From the NCBI RefSeq assembly GCF_009725235.1, contig NZ_WJFC01000168.1, forward strand, positions 1 to 30,061: a DNA stretch of 30,061 bases. Reading direction: 5' to 3'. The position numbers were made by a program, and so were the translations under genes. The notes beneath the pieces were generated by a model. The model ran no database searches. It saw only the letters and a program-made list of their open reading frames with translations, and was not told the origin of the DNA. This stretch comes from Scytonema sp. UIC 10036. Its GTDB lineage: Bacteria; Cyanobacteriota; Cyanobacteriia; Cyanobacteriales; Nostocaceae. Positions 16,497-24,340 of this stretch are shown in pieces (positions within the stretch are counted from its first letter, which is position 1; every line of letters begins with the position of its first letter).

Positions 16497-16577
16497 GGGT
16501 AGGCAACTTTGACTTGGTTTGGATCTAAGTATCTTGATTTTAGTTTACTTTACGCTATTGCTACTACGCTCGCAATC

Positions 16578-17069
16578 ATGTCATTTGATTACTCTTTAGA
16601 TTTTCAAAGTATTGATTTCCGCAAAAATCCCGAACTCTATCGCGTTGGTAAGGGCGAACAGGGAGTGTTATTAGTAGAACCGTATAAGTCAGAGATTTTA
16701 CCTCATTGGCGGTTTAAAACTCCTGAAATTGCAAGACAATCAAGCGAAAAAATTTACCAAATGTTTCTTGAGTATTTGGAGCAAGATGATTTCGTGGGGG
16801 CAGATATGGCACGTAAGTTCTTACAGATGGGCTATACGCGATCGCGCCGCTATGCCAATCATAAGAGTGGAAAAAAATACAAAACCAATCCTCAAAAAGA
16901 AACTTCTATTGAAGCTGAAGCTAAAGCTAGAAAAGATATTTTGCCAAATGAAGTAGACCCTGTCAAAGCTGAATCAGCAGCAATATTTAAAGAAAAATGG
17001 ATGTTAGCAAAGAAAAATGAGAGATACTGTCAGTTATTGGCAAAGCATAAAGCGATACATAATACATAA
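16578..17069 (+). CDS. DUF4385 family protein
   Basis: The 163-residue protein starts MSFDYSLDFQSIDFRKNPEL and continues with YRVGKGEQGVLLVEPYKSEI, LPHWRFKTPEIARQS and DDFVGADMARKFLQMGYTRS followed by RRYANHKSGKKY. This run of conserved motifs is characteristic of DUF4385, which has no established function. The basic central part and the conserved Arg/Lys/His residues would suit nucleic acid or phosphate binding, but that is inference. ATG 16578 is chosen over the longer frame from 16509 because family homology begins there and the extra 23 residues are unlike it. Its start is about 80 bases from the divergent VOC gene. Confidence 0.85.
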   Translation: MSFDYSLDFQSIDFRKNPELYRVGKGEQGVLLVEPYKSEILPHWRFKTPEIARQSSEKIYQMFLEYLEQDDFVGADMARKFLQMGYTRSRRYANHKSGKKYKTNPQKETSIEAEAKARKDILPNEVDPVKAESAAIFKEKWMLAKKNERYCQLLAKHKAIHNT

Positions 17070-17314
17070 GATATTTTTTTCAATGATAATATTTGTACAT
17101 ATCCGTAAGTGCATCCTCGTAGTCAGTTGAAAATTTCCTACAAGAATTATTTGTTAATTAACTACGCCTAAAGATTATAACTTCTGGAGCAGTCATTAAT
17201 TGATTGTATATACCCTTAGAACGGTTAAGTTATGATTTTTAATCGTTACATTGGCTTGTGTGAATATCTTCAACAAATGAAGGTTGAACCTTTTTTATTA
17301 AGGGAATAATTACT

Positions 17315-18703
17315 ATGCAAGAAAGTAGGCAAGCTTTGGACAGACAGGGTGTAAATAGCGATGCTGCAGAGCAGCCGCTACGCGAACGCATAACTTCCGA
17401 TAGACAGGGTGCAGATTCAGCAACTACAAACTTTAGTAGCGGCATAAGTTCGGGTCAACCTCATGCAGGTTCAGCAACTACAAACTTTAATAGCGGCATA
17501 AGTTCGGGTCAACCTCATGCAGGTTCAGCAAGCGTGAATGTAGATGCTGGAGTTACTAAAAACAATGATGCTAATCGCATAAGTTCTACTCAACCTACAG
17601 GTTCAGCAAACATTAACATCGGTGCTGGTGCCTCTGGAAACAATAACAACAATGATGCTAATCGCATGAGTTCCGATGTATCCGGTGCTCAAGCAACTAG
17701 CAAAGGTCTGAATCCTACGTTAACTCGAGCATTGATCGGAGGACTTGTTGCAGGTACATTGGGGTCATTAATTGGTGCTTTTGCTGGTAAGAGAGTCGGT
17801 CAAGGGTTGAATACTGCGGCAAGAGGTATTGGAGAAGCTTCAAAGACTATAGGTGAAGGTCTTAGCCACACAGGCAAAGGTCTGGGGCAAGCCGTAAAAA
17901 GTATCGCTGCGGGAGCTACTGAAGCTATCGTAGGTGGTGCAGTAGATACTGCAAAGGGTGTTGCTGAGGGAGCCACACAAGCTTTAGTAGGTACAGTAGA
18001 CACAGTACAGAATACAGCTCGGGGTGTCACTGAAATAGCCAAGCAAACAGTGGAAGGTACTGTAGATGCAGTACAAAGTACAGCGCAAGGTGTGAGTCAA
18101 GCGGTACAAGGTGCAGCACAAGGAACAGCAGACGCAGTACAAAGTACAGCGCAAGGTGTGAGTCAAGCGGTACAAGGTGCAGCACAAGGAACAGCAGACG
18201 CAGTACAAAATACAGCGCAAGGTGTAAGTCAAGCAGCACAAGGAACAGCAGACGCAGTACAAAATACAGCGCAGGATGTAAGTCAAGCAGCACAAAGTGC
18301 GGCGGACAAGACAAGAGACACAGCAAACCGTGCATCTGAAGGGATTAAGGAAAACGCAGCAAATGCATCAGATACGGTACAAAATACAGCACAGGATTTT
18401 AACCAATCTGTACAAAGTGCAGCAGAGAATGCATCGGTAGGTCAAAATCAAGGCATTCAAGATCGAGACCGCACAATTGGCAATAACCAGCAATCAAAAA
18501 ATAATGAAGTGGAAATGGATCGTACACCAACGATCTACATTTCAGCGCAAGACCCAGTACAAGGGATTAACGCTGCTCCAATTATATCTTCAACAGATCC
18601 AGCTACCACTAACGAGACTGGGCTGTTGATAGATACAGGTGAAAAAGCTCCACTTGATAGAGAGATTATTTTACTGAACGATTACAACGATTACAACAAG
18701 TAA
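17315..18703 (+). CDS. Gly-zipper, LEA-like repeat protein (first of three)
   Basis: The 462-residue protein has three parts. Residues 1-136 are Ser/Asn/Gly-rich and disordered, with two 18-residue tandem repeats (SATTNFSSGISSGQPHAG). Residues about 137-160 form a Gly-zipper hydrophobic segment (ALIGGLVAGTLGSLIGAFAG) that could span or insert into a membrane. From about 165 to 385 runs a chain of Ala/Val/Gln/Thr-rich amphipathic helix repeats, including 22-residue units such as AVQSTAQGVSQAVQGAAQGT, in the style of group 3 LEA or apolipoprotein helices. The C-terminus is polar. ATG 17315 follows AAGGGAAT. Residues 14-26 come from the 38-bp interspersed repeat. Roles in membrane or desiccation protection are inferred from architecture only. 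Confidence 0.8.
   Translation: MQESRQALDRQGVNSDAAEQPLRERITSDRQGADSATTNFSSGISSGQPHAGSATTNFNSGISSGQPHAGSASVNVDAGVTKNNDANRISSTQPTGSANINIGAGASGNNNNNDANRMSSDVSGAQATSKGLNPTLTRALIGGLVAGTLGSLIGAFAGKRVGQGLNTAARGIGEASKTIGEGLSHTGKGLGQAVKSIAAGATEAIVGGAVDTAKGVAEGATQALVGTVDTVQNTARGVTEIAKQTVEGTVDAVQSTAQGVSQAVQGAAQGTADAVQSTAQGVSQAVQGAAQGTADAVQNTAQGVSQAAQGTADAVQNTAQDVSQAAQSAADKTRDTANRASEGIKENAANASDTVQNTAQDFNQSVQSAAENASVGQNQGIQDRDRTIGNNQQSKNNEVEMDRTPTIYISAQDPVQGINAAPIISSTDPATTNETGLLIDTGEKAPLDREIILLNDYNDYNK
17353..17390. repeat. 38-bp interspersed repeat inside a coding region, copy 2
   Basis: This copy differs from 8843-8880 at one base only. Here it is read in a different frame, as NSDAAEQPLRERI, near the N-terminus of the first Gly-zipper protein. 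Confidence 0.9.
17417..17524 (+). repeat. Two 54-bp tandem repeats in the first Gly-zipper gene
   Basis: Units 17417-17470 and 17471-17524 are almost identical and each encodes 18 residues (SATTNF, then SGISSGQPHAG). A diverged third unit follows from 17525. Confidence 0.9.
18068..18307 (+). repeat. Tandem 66/54-bp repeats encoding the amphipathic helix
   Basis: Four units start at 18068, 18134, 18200 and 18254 with GCAGTACAAA. The first two (66 bp each) are identical; the last two are 54 bp, shortened by 12 bp. All lengths are multiples of three, so the helix grows or shrinks in frame. Confidence 0.92.
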
Positions 18704-18743
18704 ACACCTGACATTCCAAATGTCATTCATGTGTTGCGTTATC

Positions 18744-18778
18744 AGTTATCAGTTCTCACTAAAGGTGTACTGATAACT
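18744..18778 (+). terminator. Possible hairpin between the first and second Gly-zipper genes
   Basis: AGTTATCAGT (18744-18753) pairs with ACTGATAACT (18769-18778) across a 15-base loop. No strong T run follows, so it may be an attenuator, an RNA stability element or a repeat remnant rather than a full terminator. Confidence 0.4.
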
Positions 18779-18827
18779 GTAATTATTCACTAATTTAATC
18801 TATTGTGGCATAAAGGAAACGATTCTT

Positions 18828-19469
18828 ATGAATGGAAATCAGCAGGTTTGGGAGCATCCTAACGCTGAAGACAATACTGATTTTGCGGGAGATCAACCTA
18901 ATGCTTCTAATGAATCAGGTAGAAACTCGAACAATGGGTTTTCTAGAATAGCAATTGGAGCACTCATTGGTGCTGCGTTAGGCGCAATAGCTGGAGCTTT
19001 AACTATTAAGGGTACAGCCGAAAGGGTTAACCAAACCGTAAAAAGAGCAGGGAATTCGGTCAAGAATACAGCTGGGAACGTTAACCAAACTGTCAAAGGT
19101 GTGGGTGACGCAATAAGTTCAATAGCTGATGGTGTTAACTATACTGTCAGTGATGTAGGAGACAGCGTTAAGGATACTGCTTTGGGTATTAACGATACTG
19201 TCAACAGTACTTTGTCTGCTGTTAAAGCTACAGCAATGAATGTTAGCGACACAGTTAATAACACTGTGAATATCGTCAGGGGTGCGGCTGAAGGTGTTAA
19301 CGACAATATCAAAGGTACCGTAGACGTAGCCACTAAAGTCGCTGAGGATAATTTGCCCTCTGGAATTCAGGTGGCTAATCTCTCCAACATACCCAACGTA
19401 CCCAATATCCCCGGTAACTCTAACAACCAGACTACTTACATTTTAGTTCCAGTTGACAACCAGAAATAA
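18828..19469 (+). CDS. Gly-zipper, amphipathic repeat protein (second of three)
   Basis: The 213-residue protein repeats the plan of its upstream neighbour in shorter form. It has a polar, acidic N-terminal region (1-38), a Gly-zipper hydrophobic segment at about 41-58 (IAIGALIGAALGAIAGAL), then about 110 residues of 11-residue amphipathic repeats such as NQTVKRAGNSVKNTAGNV and NDTVNSTLSAVKATAMNV. A short Asn/Pro-rich tail (NIPNVPNIPGNSNN) ends in YILVPVDNQK. The layout recalls YtxH-type stress proteins and LEA proteins, but I cannot assign either family firmly. AAGGAAA lies just before ATG 18828. The helical half is rich in Val/Thr/Asn with Lys and Asp, compatible with membrane-surface binding. 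Confidence 0.78.
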   Translation: MNGNQQVWEHPNAEDNTDFAGDQPNASNESGRNSNNGFSRIAIGALIGAALGAIAGALTIKGTAERVNQTVKRAGNSVKNTAGNVNQTVKGVGDAISSIADGVNYTVSDVGDSVKDTALGINDTVNSTLSAVKATAMNVSDTVNNTVNIVRGAAEGVNDNIKGTVDVATKVAEDNLPSGIQVANLSNIPNVPNIPGNSNNQTTYILVPVDNQK

Positions 19470-19476
19470 GACGTAG

Positions 19477-19493
19477 GGTGGGCAATTCCCACC
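19477..19493 (+). terminator. Possible terminator hairpin after the second Gly-zipper gene
   Basis: GGTGGG (19477-19482) pairs with CCCACC (19488-19493) around CAATT and is followed by TTTAATATTT, eight bases after the stop codon. It resembles both a weak intrinsic terminator and the dispersed GTAGGGTGGGC repeat of cyanobacteria. Confidence 0.5.
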
Positions 19494-19503
19494 TTTAATA
19501 TTT

Positions 19504-19576
19504 GTAGGTTGGGTTGAGGAACGAAACCCAACATGAGTGCAGATTTTGTTGGCTTTCGCACGCGTCTCAACCCAAC
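19504..19576. repeat. GTAGGTTGGG dispersed repeat, copy 2
   Basis: The copy begins GTAGGTTGGGTTGAGG like the others, but its right end is changed to CTCAACCCAAC, so the terminal CCCAACCTAC arm is lost. It lies between the second and third Gly-zipper genes. Confidence 0.85.
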
Positions 19577-19629
19577 GAGCGTTGATAAATTTTATTATTA
19601 AGTCATCATCCGAGCATGATGTCATTTAG

Positions 19630-19648
19630 CATAGTTAAAAGAACTATG
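19630..19648. other. Small perfect hairpin upstream of the third Gly-zipper gene
   Basis: CATAGTT (19630-19636), loop AAAAG, AACTATG (19642-19648), followed by TCTTTGGG. It lies about 110 bases before the start of the third gene and might be part of its leader or a weak terminator. Confidence 0.35.
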
Positions 19649-19757
19649 TCTTTGGGTCATTAACCTCTTATTTAATGACTGTTAAATTAATCTTGAATTA
19701 ATAACGAGCTGCTTCAGTTGAGTCTGATACTGCCTTAAGCGAGGGGAGAGAGAAACT

Positions 19758-21248
19758 ATGAGCGATCGCAAGCAGCCTGTTGAGCGTCAAGAAAAAGCTG
19801 ACTTTCCCAGGGCGAAGCAACGTATAGCTTATCGAGCTGCAACAGGCATAGGGGGTGGAATAGTTGGAGCAGCGATTGGTGGTTTGCTCGGTCGCCGAGT
19901 GGGAGGATCTGTTGGCGGTGTAGTGGGCGCTGTTGCTGGTGCTTTAGTAGGTAAGGGTACGGCTCAGCGTGTTAATGCCACTGTAGAAGGTGTTGTGGGT
20001 GCGGCTAAAACTGTAGCTGATGCTGTTCATTATAGTGTTAATGGTGTGGGAGATGCATTAAAAGACACAGTAGAGCAGGTTAAGCCCTCAATAGTAGGTG
20101 CCGTTGATGCAGTCAAAGATACAGTTGAGCAGGTGAAGCCTTCTGTCGTAGGTGTTGTTGATACAGTCAAAGATACAGTTGAGCAGGTGAAGCCTTCTGT
20201 TGTAGACGCAGCTAGGAATGTAGCTGAGGTTGTTAATTTTAGTGCAAATACTGAAGAAGTCGTATTTCCTGAAGAAGTCGTATTTAATAACGATATTATT
20301 GAACAGCCCGATTCTTGTGTAGTCGTTGTCGAAGAAAACGCAAAAGGGCAACCTGAAGAGGTAACGTTACCTGTAGTTAATGAATCTCAAGTAGAGCAGG
20401 TTAATACTTCTGTCGTTAGTCAAGTTGATACAGTAAAAGATATACCTGAAGATGTTTGGGACTCTGTCGCCAATACACCCGATGCTGTTGGGGAAACAAT
20501 TGAACAGATTGAACCTCGTGCTGTTGGTATTGATGGAGTCCAAACTACAACCGAAGACTCTCACAGTCATGATGCTCAGGAGTGGATGAGTCCACACTTG
20601 AATAATTTACAACAGGCGAATAATTCTGAAGAAAATATTGAATCGATAAACTTTGAAGAAACACAAGAACAGCACCAACCGCAAGAGCCGCAACAAACTC
20701 AAGCACAATCGGAGAAAAACCGACAATTTGCTGAAATCGGAAAATTTGTTGTAGGTGCTGGGGTTATAGCTTTAGTTGGCACAATCTTATCATGGATTCC
20801 AAAACACAATCTCTTTGCGATTAAATCACCGGAATCCGGACAGGTACAATCCAGTCAAAGTATCGAGCAAGTGTCTGCGGCGACATCATCTTCAAAATTA
20901 AAAGCAGTCCCTGTTCCTGATGGTTGGATTTTTTTAGGCAATGTTAACGGTAACCCAGGTACAGCATCGGTTGGGAAACCTTTAAGCGAAGATTTACAAT
21001 CTACTGACTCTCGTGTTGTTCCGTCAGCAGGAGCGATCGTTACTGTAACTGTTAAACCAGGAGTAACGTTAAGGGGAAATAGACCACACTTACCTCACTT
21101 TAGTTATCAAGAACAAAAAGCTCTGGCTGTTCTTAAACCTAAAGAGAAGCTGAAGGTTCTTAAAGTGGAATTTGTACCAAATCCCAGTACAACTCAAACA
21201 ACAAGAGTGTGGGCAAAAGTTTCTCAATGTGGTAAAGATTGTCATTAA
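19758..21248 (+). CDS. Gly-zipper, repeat and C-terminal-domain protein (third of three)
   Basis: The 496-residue protein has a basic N-terminus, then a long Gly-zipper region at about 30-66 (IGGGIVGAAIGGLLG, then GGVVGAVAGALVGKG). Amphipathic repeats follow, including three 18-residue units (DAVKDTVEQVKPSVVG). Residues about 145-325 are acidic and Gln-rich. A single hydrophobic helix at about 329-349 (FVVGAGVIALVGTILSW) precedes a basic C-terminal domain (about 375-496) with GWIFLGNVNG, TVTVKPGVTLRGNRPHLP and RVWAKVSQCG; this has the beta-strand character of an SH3-like or similar domain. The Gly zipper and repeats tie it to the two genes before it. GAGGGGAGAGAG precedes ATG 19758. The C-terminal domain might lie on the opposite face of the membrane from the repeats. 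Function unknown. Confidence 0.8.
   Translation: MSDRKQPVERQEKADFPRAKQRIAYRAATGIGGGIVGAAIGGLLGRRVGGSVGGVVGAVAGALVGKGTAQRVNATVEGVVGAAKTVADAVHYSVNGVGDALKDTVEQVKPSIVGAVDAVKDTVEQVKPSVVGVVDTVKDTVEQVKPSVVDAARNVAEVVNFSANTEEVVFPEEVVFNNDIIEQPDSCVVVVEENAKGQPEEVTLPVVNESQVEQVNTSVVSQVDTVKDIPEDVWDSVANTPDAVGETIEQIEPRAVGIDGVQTTTEDSHSHDAQEWMSPHLNNLQQANNSEENIESINFEETQEQHQPQEPQQTQAQSEKNRQFAEIGKFVVGAGVIALVGTILSWIPKHNLFAIKSPESGQVQSSQSIEQVSAATSSSKLKAVPVPDGWIFLGNVNGNPGTASVGKPLSEDLQSTDSRVVPSAGAIVTVTVKPGVTLRGNRPHLPHFSYQEQKALAVLKPKEKLKVLKVEFVPNPSTTQTTRVWAKVSQCGKDCH
20052..20213 (+). repeat. Three 54-bp tandem repeats in the third Gly-zipper gene
   Basis: Units start at 20052, 20106 and 20160 and encode D-A/T-x-K-D-T-V-E-Q-V-K-P-S. 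The second and third are nearly identical, which points to recent in-frame duplication, as in the first gene of the trio. Confidence 0.88.
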
Positions 21249-21267
21249 AAATTTCTTAAAACGTTGT

Positions 21268-21309
21268 CGTTCGCAATAAGCCGGGTACGGCTTGCGCTAA
21301 GAGCGAACG
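21268..21309 (+). terminator. Nested hairpin after the third Gly-zipper gene
   Basis: Outer arms CGTTCGC (21268-21274) and GCGAACG (21303-21309) enclose AAGCCG-GGTA-CGGCTT (21278-21293). It follows the stop codon by about 20 bases but has no T run. It is either a terminator that needs other factors or a palindromic repeat. Confidence 0.45.
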
Positions 21310-21434
21310 CCAACACCACTGAAATATTCCTTTCGCCCCGGTAACCAAAACTACAGGAGCCGCTTTGCCTGTGAAATGTCAAAGGCTTACTCCTGCAAGT
21401 TTTTCCTGTTTGCGGTATCAGTATAAATTATTGC

Positions 21435-21749
21435 TTAGTAACTCATACCACGGTACTTTCGTCCTATTTCTTCCTCGGTTACCCGGCGTCTGGGATCGGT
21501 TAATTCTGTTTGGCCAGTGTCATTTAAGTTTTCATCACGGTCTTCTACTCGTTGTAAAAGTTTTTGGGTGGTGATGAGAATAACGAGGAGCAGCAAAAGC
21601 AAAACCTGCCACGGTGCTAACACCAAGCTTAACGCAAAGCAGAGAGCTGCAAATATTCCCACGAAATACCCAATTTCGTCACTACATTTTTTAAAGATAT
21701 AGCCACCTACCAAGCCGGTAAATAGCGGAATCAAAAAAAACAAAGCCAT
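21435..21749 (-). CDS. Small membrane protein, 104 residues
   Basis: The protein has two or three hydrophobic helices: LFFLIPLFTGLVGGYIFK, then IGYFVGIFAALCFALSLVLA, and VLLLLLLVILITTQ at about 4-62. A charged cytoplasmic-type tail follows (RVEDRDENLNDTGQ, then RRRVTEEEIGRKYRG). The C-terminal EEIGRKYRG motif is seen in small uncharacterised cyanobacterial membrane proteins, but I cannot name a family. It converges with the Gly-zipper array and diverges from tex. A GAGGTGAGG-like ribosome site is visible just upstream of the ATG on the minus strand. Function unknown. Confidence 0.7.
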   Translation of the reverse strand: MALFFLIPLFTGLVGGYIFKKCSDEIGYFVGIFAALCFALSLVLAPWQVLLLLLLVILITTQKLLQRVEDRDENLNDTGQTELTDPRRRVTEEEIGRKYRGMSY

Positions 21750-21993
21750 TTTTCCTCACCTCTGGGCTAATAGCAGAAGCGTTAATGTGTGTATATTAGG
21801 TCTGTTGTCGGTAACAATTGTGCCTAATTTAACAGCTATTCAGTTTTAGCTCGAACACGTTACTCATAACAACAGCGTATAAATACAAGATTCCGAATCA
21901 GTCTGTTAAACTAGCTTAACATTATCTACTTGCGCTGATAAATATCTTTAGCGTATTACCTTAAAAAAGTAGCGTTTTCAACTGCAACACCCG

Positions 21994-24153
21994 ATGCTAA
22001 ACATTCCTAAATTACTGGCTACCGAACTAGACCTTAAACCCTATCAGGTGCAAAACGCGCTGGATCTTTTGGCAGAGGGTGCGACAATTCCCTTTATTGC
22101 GCGTTATCGCAAAGAACGTACTGGGGAAATGAATGAAGTTCAGTTACGTCAACTGGCAGATAGGTATTCTTACTTAACAGAATTGGAAGAAAGAAAATCC
22201 ACAATTTTGAATGCGATCGCAGAACAAGGTAAACTTACTGACGAACTTAAAGAAAAGATAGAGTCCTGTTTGCAAAAGACAGAACTTGAGGATTTATACC
22301 TACCCTTCCGTCCAAAACGTCGCACGCGAGCCACTGTTGCAAAAGAGAAAGGGTTAGAACCGCTTGCAGACTTTATTAAATCGTTAAATGTCAAAAATGG
22401 CGTTGCCGCTTCTCTGGATGCGGAAGCAGCAAAATACGTTTCTGAAGAGAAAGGTGTCAAAACTGCAGAAGAGGCGTTGCGCGGTGCTTCTGATATTCTT
22501 GCAGAAGAAGTTGCAGAAAAGGCAGAGTCCCGTTCTTATATACGAGAATACCTTTTAGAAGAAGGAGTATTTGTTTCCCGTATCAAGGACGATTATCCAG
22601 AAGGTACAACTAAATTTGAAATGTACCGCAATTACCAAATGCGGGTACAAAATATCGCACCTCATAATTTGCTGGCATTGTGTCGCGGTGAAGCTGAGGG
22701 AATCTTGTCTTTTGATATTTCTTTTGATGAAGATGTTGTCCTGTCTTATTTGGAATCCAAAGAAATTAAAACAAAAGTCCGTGCAGTCCGGGACTTCTAT
22801 CAAGCAATGCTGAAAGATGCTTTCAACCGTTTGATGAAAACATCCTTGGCGAACGAAGTTATTTCTGAAAAGAAAACTTTTGCAGACATTGAGTCTATCA
22901 AAACATTTGAAGCTAATTTACGAGAGTTATTACTGTCTGCACCAGCAGGTATGAAACCCACTTTGGCAATAGATCCGGGTTTTCGGACTGGATGTAAAAT
23001 CGCAGTCCTCGATCGAACAGGTAAATTTTTAGAATATCAAGCGATCTTTCCCCATCTATCAGCAAACCAGCGTTTGGAAGCTGCAAAAACTCTGAAAAAT
23101 TTCATTGAGAAATACAAAATAGAGTTAATTGCTATTGGTAACGGTACTGCTTCTCGTGAAACGGATGAATTTGTTTTGGAAACCCTGCAAACGTTGGATA
23201 GAAAACCCATTAAGGTGATAGTCAACGAGTCGGGGGCATCGATTTATTCAGCTAGCAAAGTTGCTCTGGAAGAATTTCCCGATTTAGATGTCACTGTTCG
23301 GGGGGCTGTTAGTATTGGGCGTCGCTTGCAAGATCCCCTTGCGGAACTTGTCAAAATTGACCCCAAATCTATTGGGGTAGGGCAGTATCAGCATGATGTG
23401 GATCAAAAATTGTTGAAGAAGAAATTGGATGAAACTGTTGAAAGCTGCGTTAACTACGTTGGTGTAGACTTAAACACTGCTTCTAAAGAACTTCTGACTT
23501 TTGTTTCTGGGATTACGTCTTCTGTTGCCAATAATATTGTTGCCTATCGCAACCAAAATGGTGCATTTAAAAACCGCCGCCAATTGTTAAAAGTTCCGAA
23601 GTTGGGACCAAAAGCATTTGAACAAGCTGCGGGTTTCTTACGCATTCGTGATGGTGAAAATCCACTCGATAATACTGCAGTGCATCCAGAAAGTTACTCA
23701 GTTGTAGAAGCGATCGCATCCGATTTGAAAGTTCCATTAACTCAAATTACCACAATTGCCGAACAACTGAAAAAAAACAATCTCAAAAAATACGTAACCG
23801 AGAGCGTTGGCGAACCAACATTACGCGACATTTTGAGCGAATTGGAAAAGCCGGGAAGAGATCCAAGGGCTGAGTTTAAGTATGCCACCTTCAAAGAAGG
23901 AATTAAGGAAATTAATGACTTAAAAGTCGGAATGGAACTAGAAGGTATTGTTACCAATGTTGCCAACTTTGGTGCATTTGTTGACATTGGCGTACATCAG
24001 GATGGTTTGGTGCATATCTCTCAACTGGCTGACAGATTTGTAGACGATCCCAAAAAAATTGTGAAAGTAGGACAAGTTGTGAAAGTCAAAGTGCTGGAAG
24101 TGAATGAGAAACTAAAACGTATTAGTCTGTCGATGAAATCCGTTAAGCAGTAA
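21994..24153 (+). CDS. tex: Tex family S1 RNA-binding transcription accessory protein
   Basis: The 719-residue protein matches the usual Tex length and order. It has a helical N-terminal region with ALDLLAEGATIPFIARYRKE and YLPFRPKRRTRATVAKEKGL, then a YqgF/RNase H-like domain starting near 322 (PTLAIDPGFRTGCKIAVLD). A helix-hairpin-helix region follows (VGVDLNTASKELLTFVSGIT, then FKNRRQLLKVPKLGPKAFEQ, about 490-560), and a C-terminal S1 domain near 645-715 (GIVTNVANFGAFVDIGVHQD, then GLVHISQL). Tex proteins bind RNA and associate with transcribing RNA polymerase. ATG 21994 fits the family start. It is monocistronic, with a dispersed repeat and a strong hairpin downstream. Confidence in identity is high. 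Confidence 0.96.
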   Translation: MLNIPKLLATELDLKPYQVQNALDLLAEGATIPFIARYRKERTGEMNEVQLRQLADRYSYLTELEERKSTILNAIAEQGKLTDELKEKIESCLQKTELEDLYLPFRPKRRTRATVAKEKGLEPLADFIKSLNVKNGVAASLDAEAAKYVSEEKGVKTAEEALRGASDILAEEVAEKAESRSYIREYLLEEGVFVSRIKDDYPEGTTKFEMYRNYQMRVQNIAPHNLLALCRGEAEGILSFDISFDEDVVLSYLESKEIKTKVRAVRDFYQAMLKDAFNRLMKTSLANEVISEKKTFADIESIKTFEANLRELLLSAPAGMKPTLAIDPGFRTGCKIAVLDRTGKFLEYQAIFPHLSANQRLEAAKTLKNFIEKYKIELIAIGNGTASRETDEFVLETLQTLDRKPIKVIVNESGASIYSASKVALEEFPDLDVTVRGAVSIGRRLQDPLAELVKIDPKSIGVGQYQHDVDQKLLKKKLDETVESCVNYVGVDLNTASKELLTFVSGITSSVANNIVAYRNQNGAFKNRRQLLKVPKLGPKAFEQAAGFLRIRDGENPLDNTAVHPESYSVVEAIASDLKVPLTQITTIAEQLKKNNLKKYVTESVGEPTLRDILSELEKPGRDPRAEFKYATFKEGIKEINDLKVGMELEGIVTNVANFGAFVDIGVHQDGLVHISQLADRFVDDPKKIVKVGQVVKVKVLEVNEKLKRISLSMKSVKQ

Positions 24154-24171
24154 ATGTAACGACAAAAACAC

Positions 24172-24246
24172 GTAGGTTGGGTTGAGGAACGAAACCCAAC
24201 ATTTACAGATATTTGTTGGGTTTCCACAAGAGTTTACCCAACCTAC
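24172..24246. repeat. GTAGGTTGGG dispersed repeat, copy 3
   Basis: A complete copy with both arms, GTAGGTTGGG at 24172-24181 and CCCAACCTAC at 24237-24246. It lies 19 bases after the tex stop codon and is closest in sequence to copy 1. Confidence 0.9.
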
Positions 24247-24298
24247 AAAAATTCGATATCCCTTGCACTATTCCATCAGATCTCTCTTCAAAATCGAG

Positions 24299-24340
24299 AA
24301 ATTCATCGCGCTGACTTTAGTCAGCGCGATGAATTTTTTT
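24299..24340 (+). terminator. Strong intrinsic terminator for tex, overlapping the end of the convergent gene
   Basis: A perfect 17-bp stem, AAATTCATCGCGCTGAC (24299-24315) with GTCAGCGCGATGAATTT (24320-24336), has a TTTA loop and continues into a T run to 24340. It is oriented to stop plus-strand transcription. The loop contains the TAA stop of the minus-strand coiled-coil gene, and one arm encodes its last residues (KIHRAD). Confidence 0.88.

Noticed and set aside
16509..16577. 23 extra N-terminal residues for the DUF4385 protein
   Set aside because: Family homology starts at MSFDYSLDF (16578), and the extra residues overlap the promoter region between divergent genes.
17984..18335. Two long minus-strand frames rich in Cys/Leu opposite the LEA-like repeats
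   Set aside because: They are shadows created by the periodic codons of the plus-strand repeat, with no start site or independent pattern.
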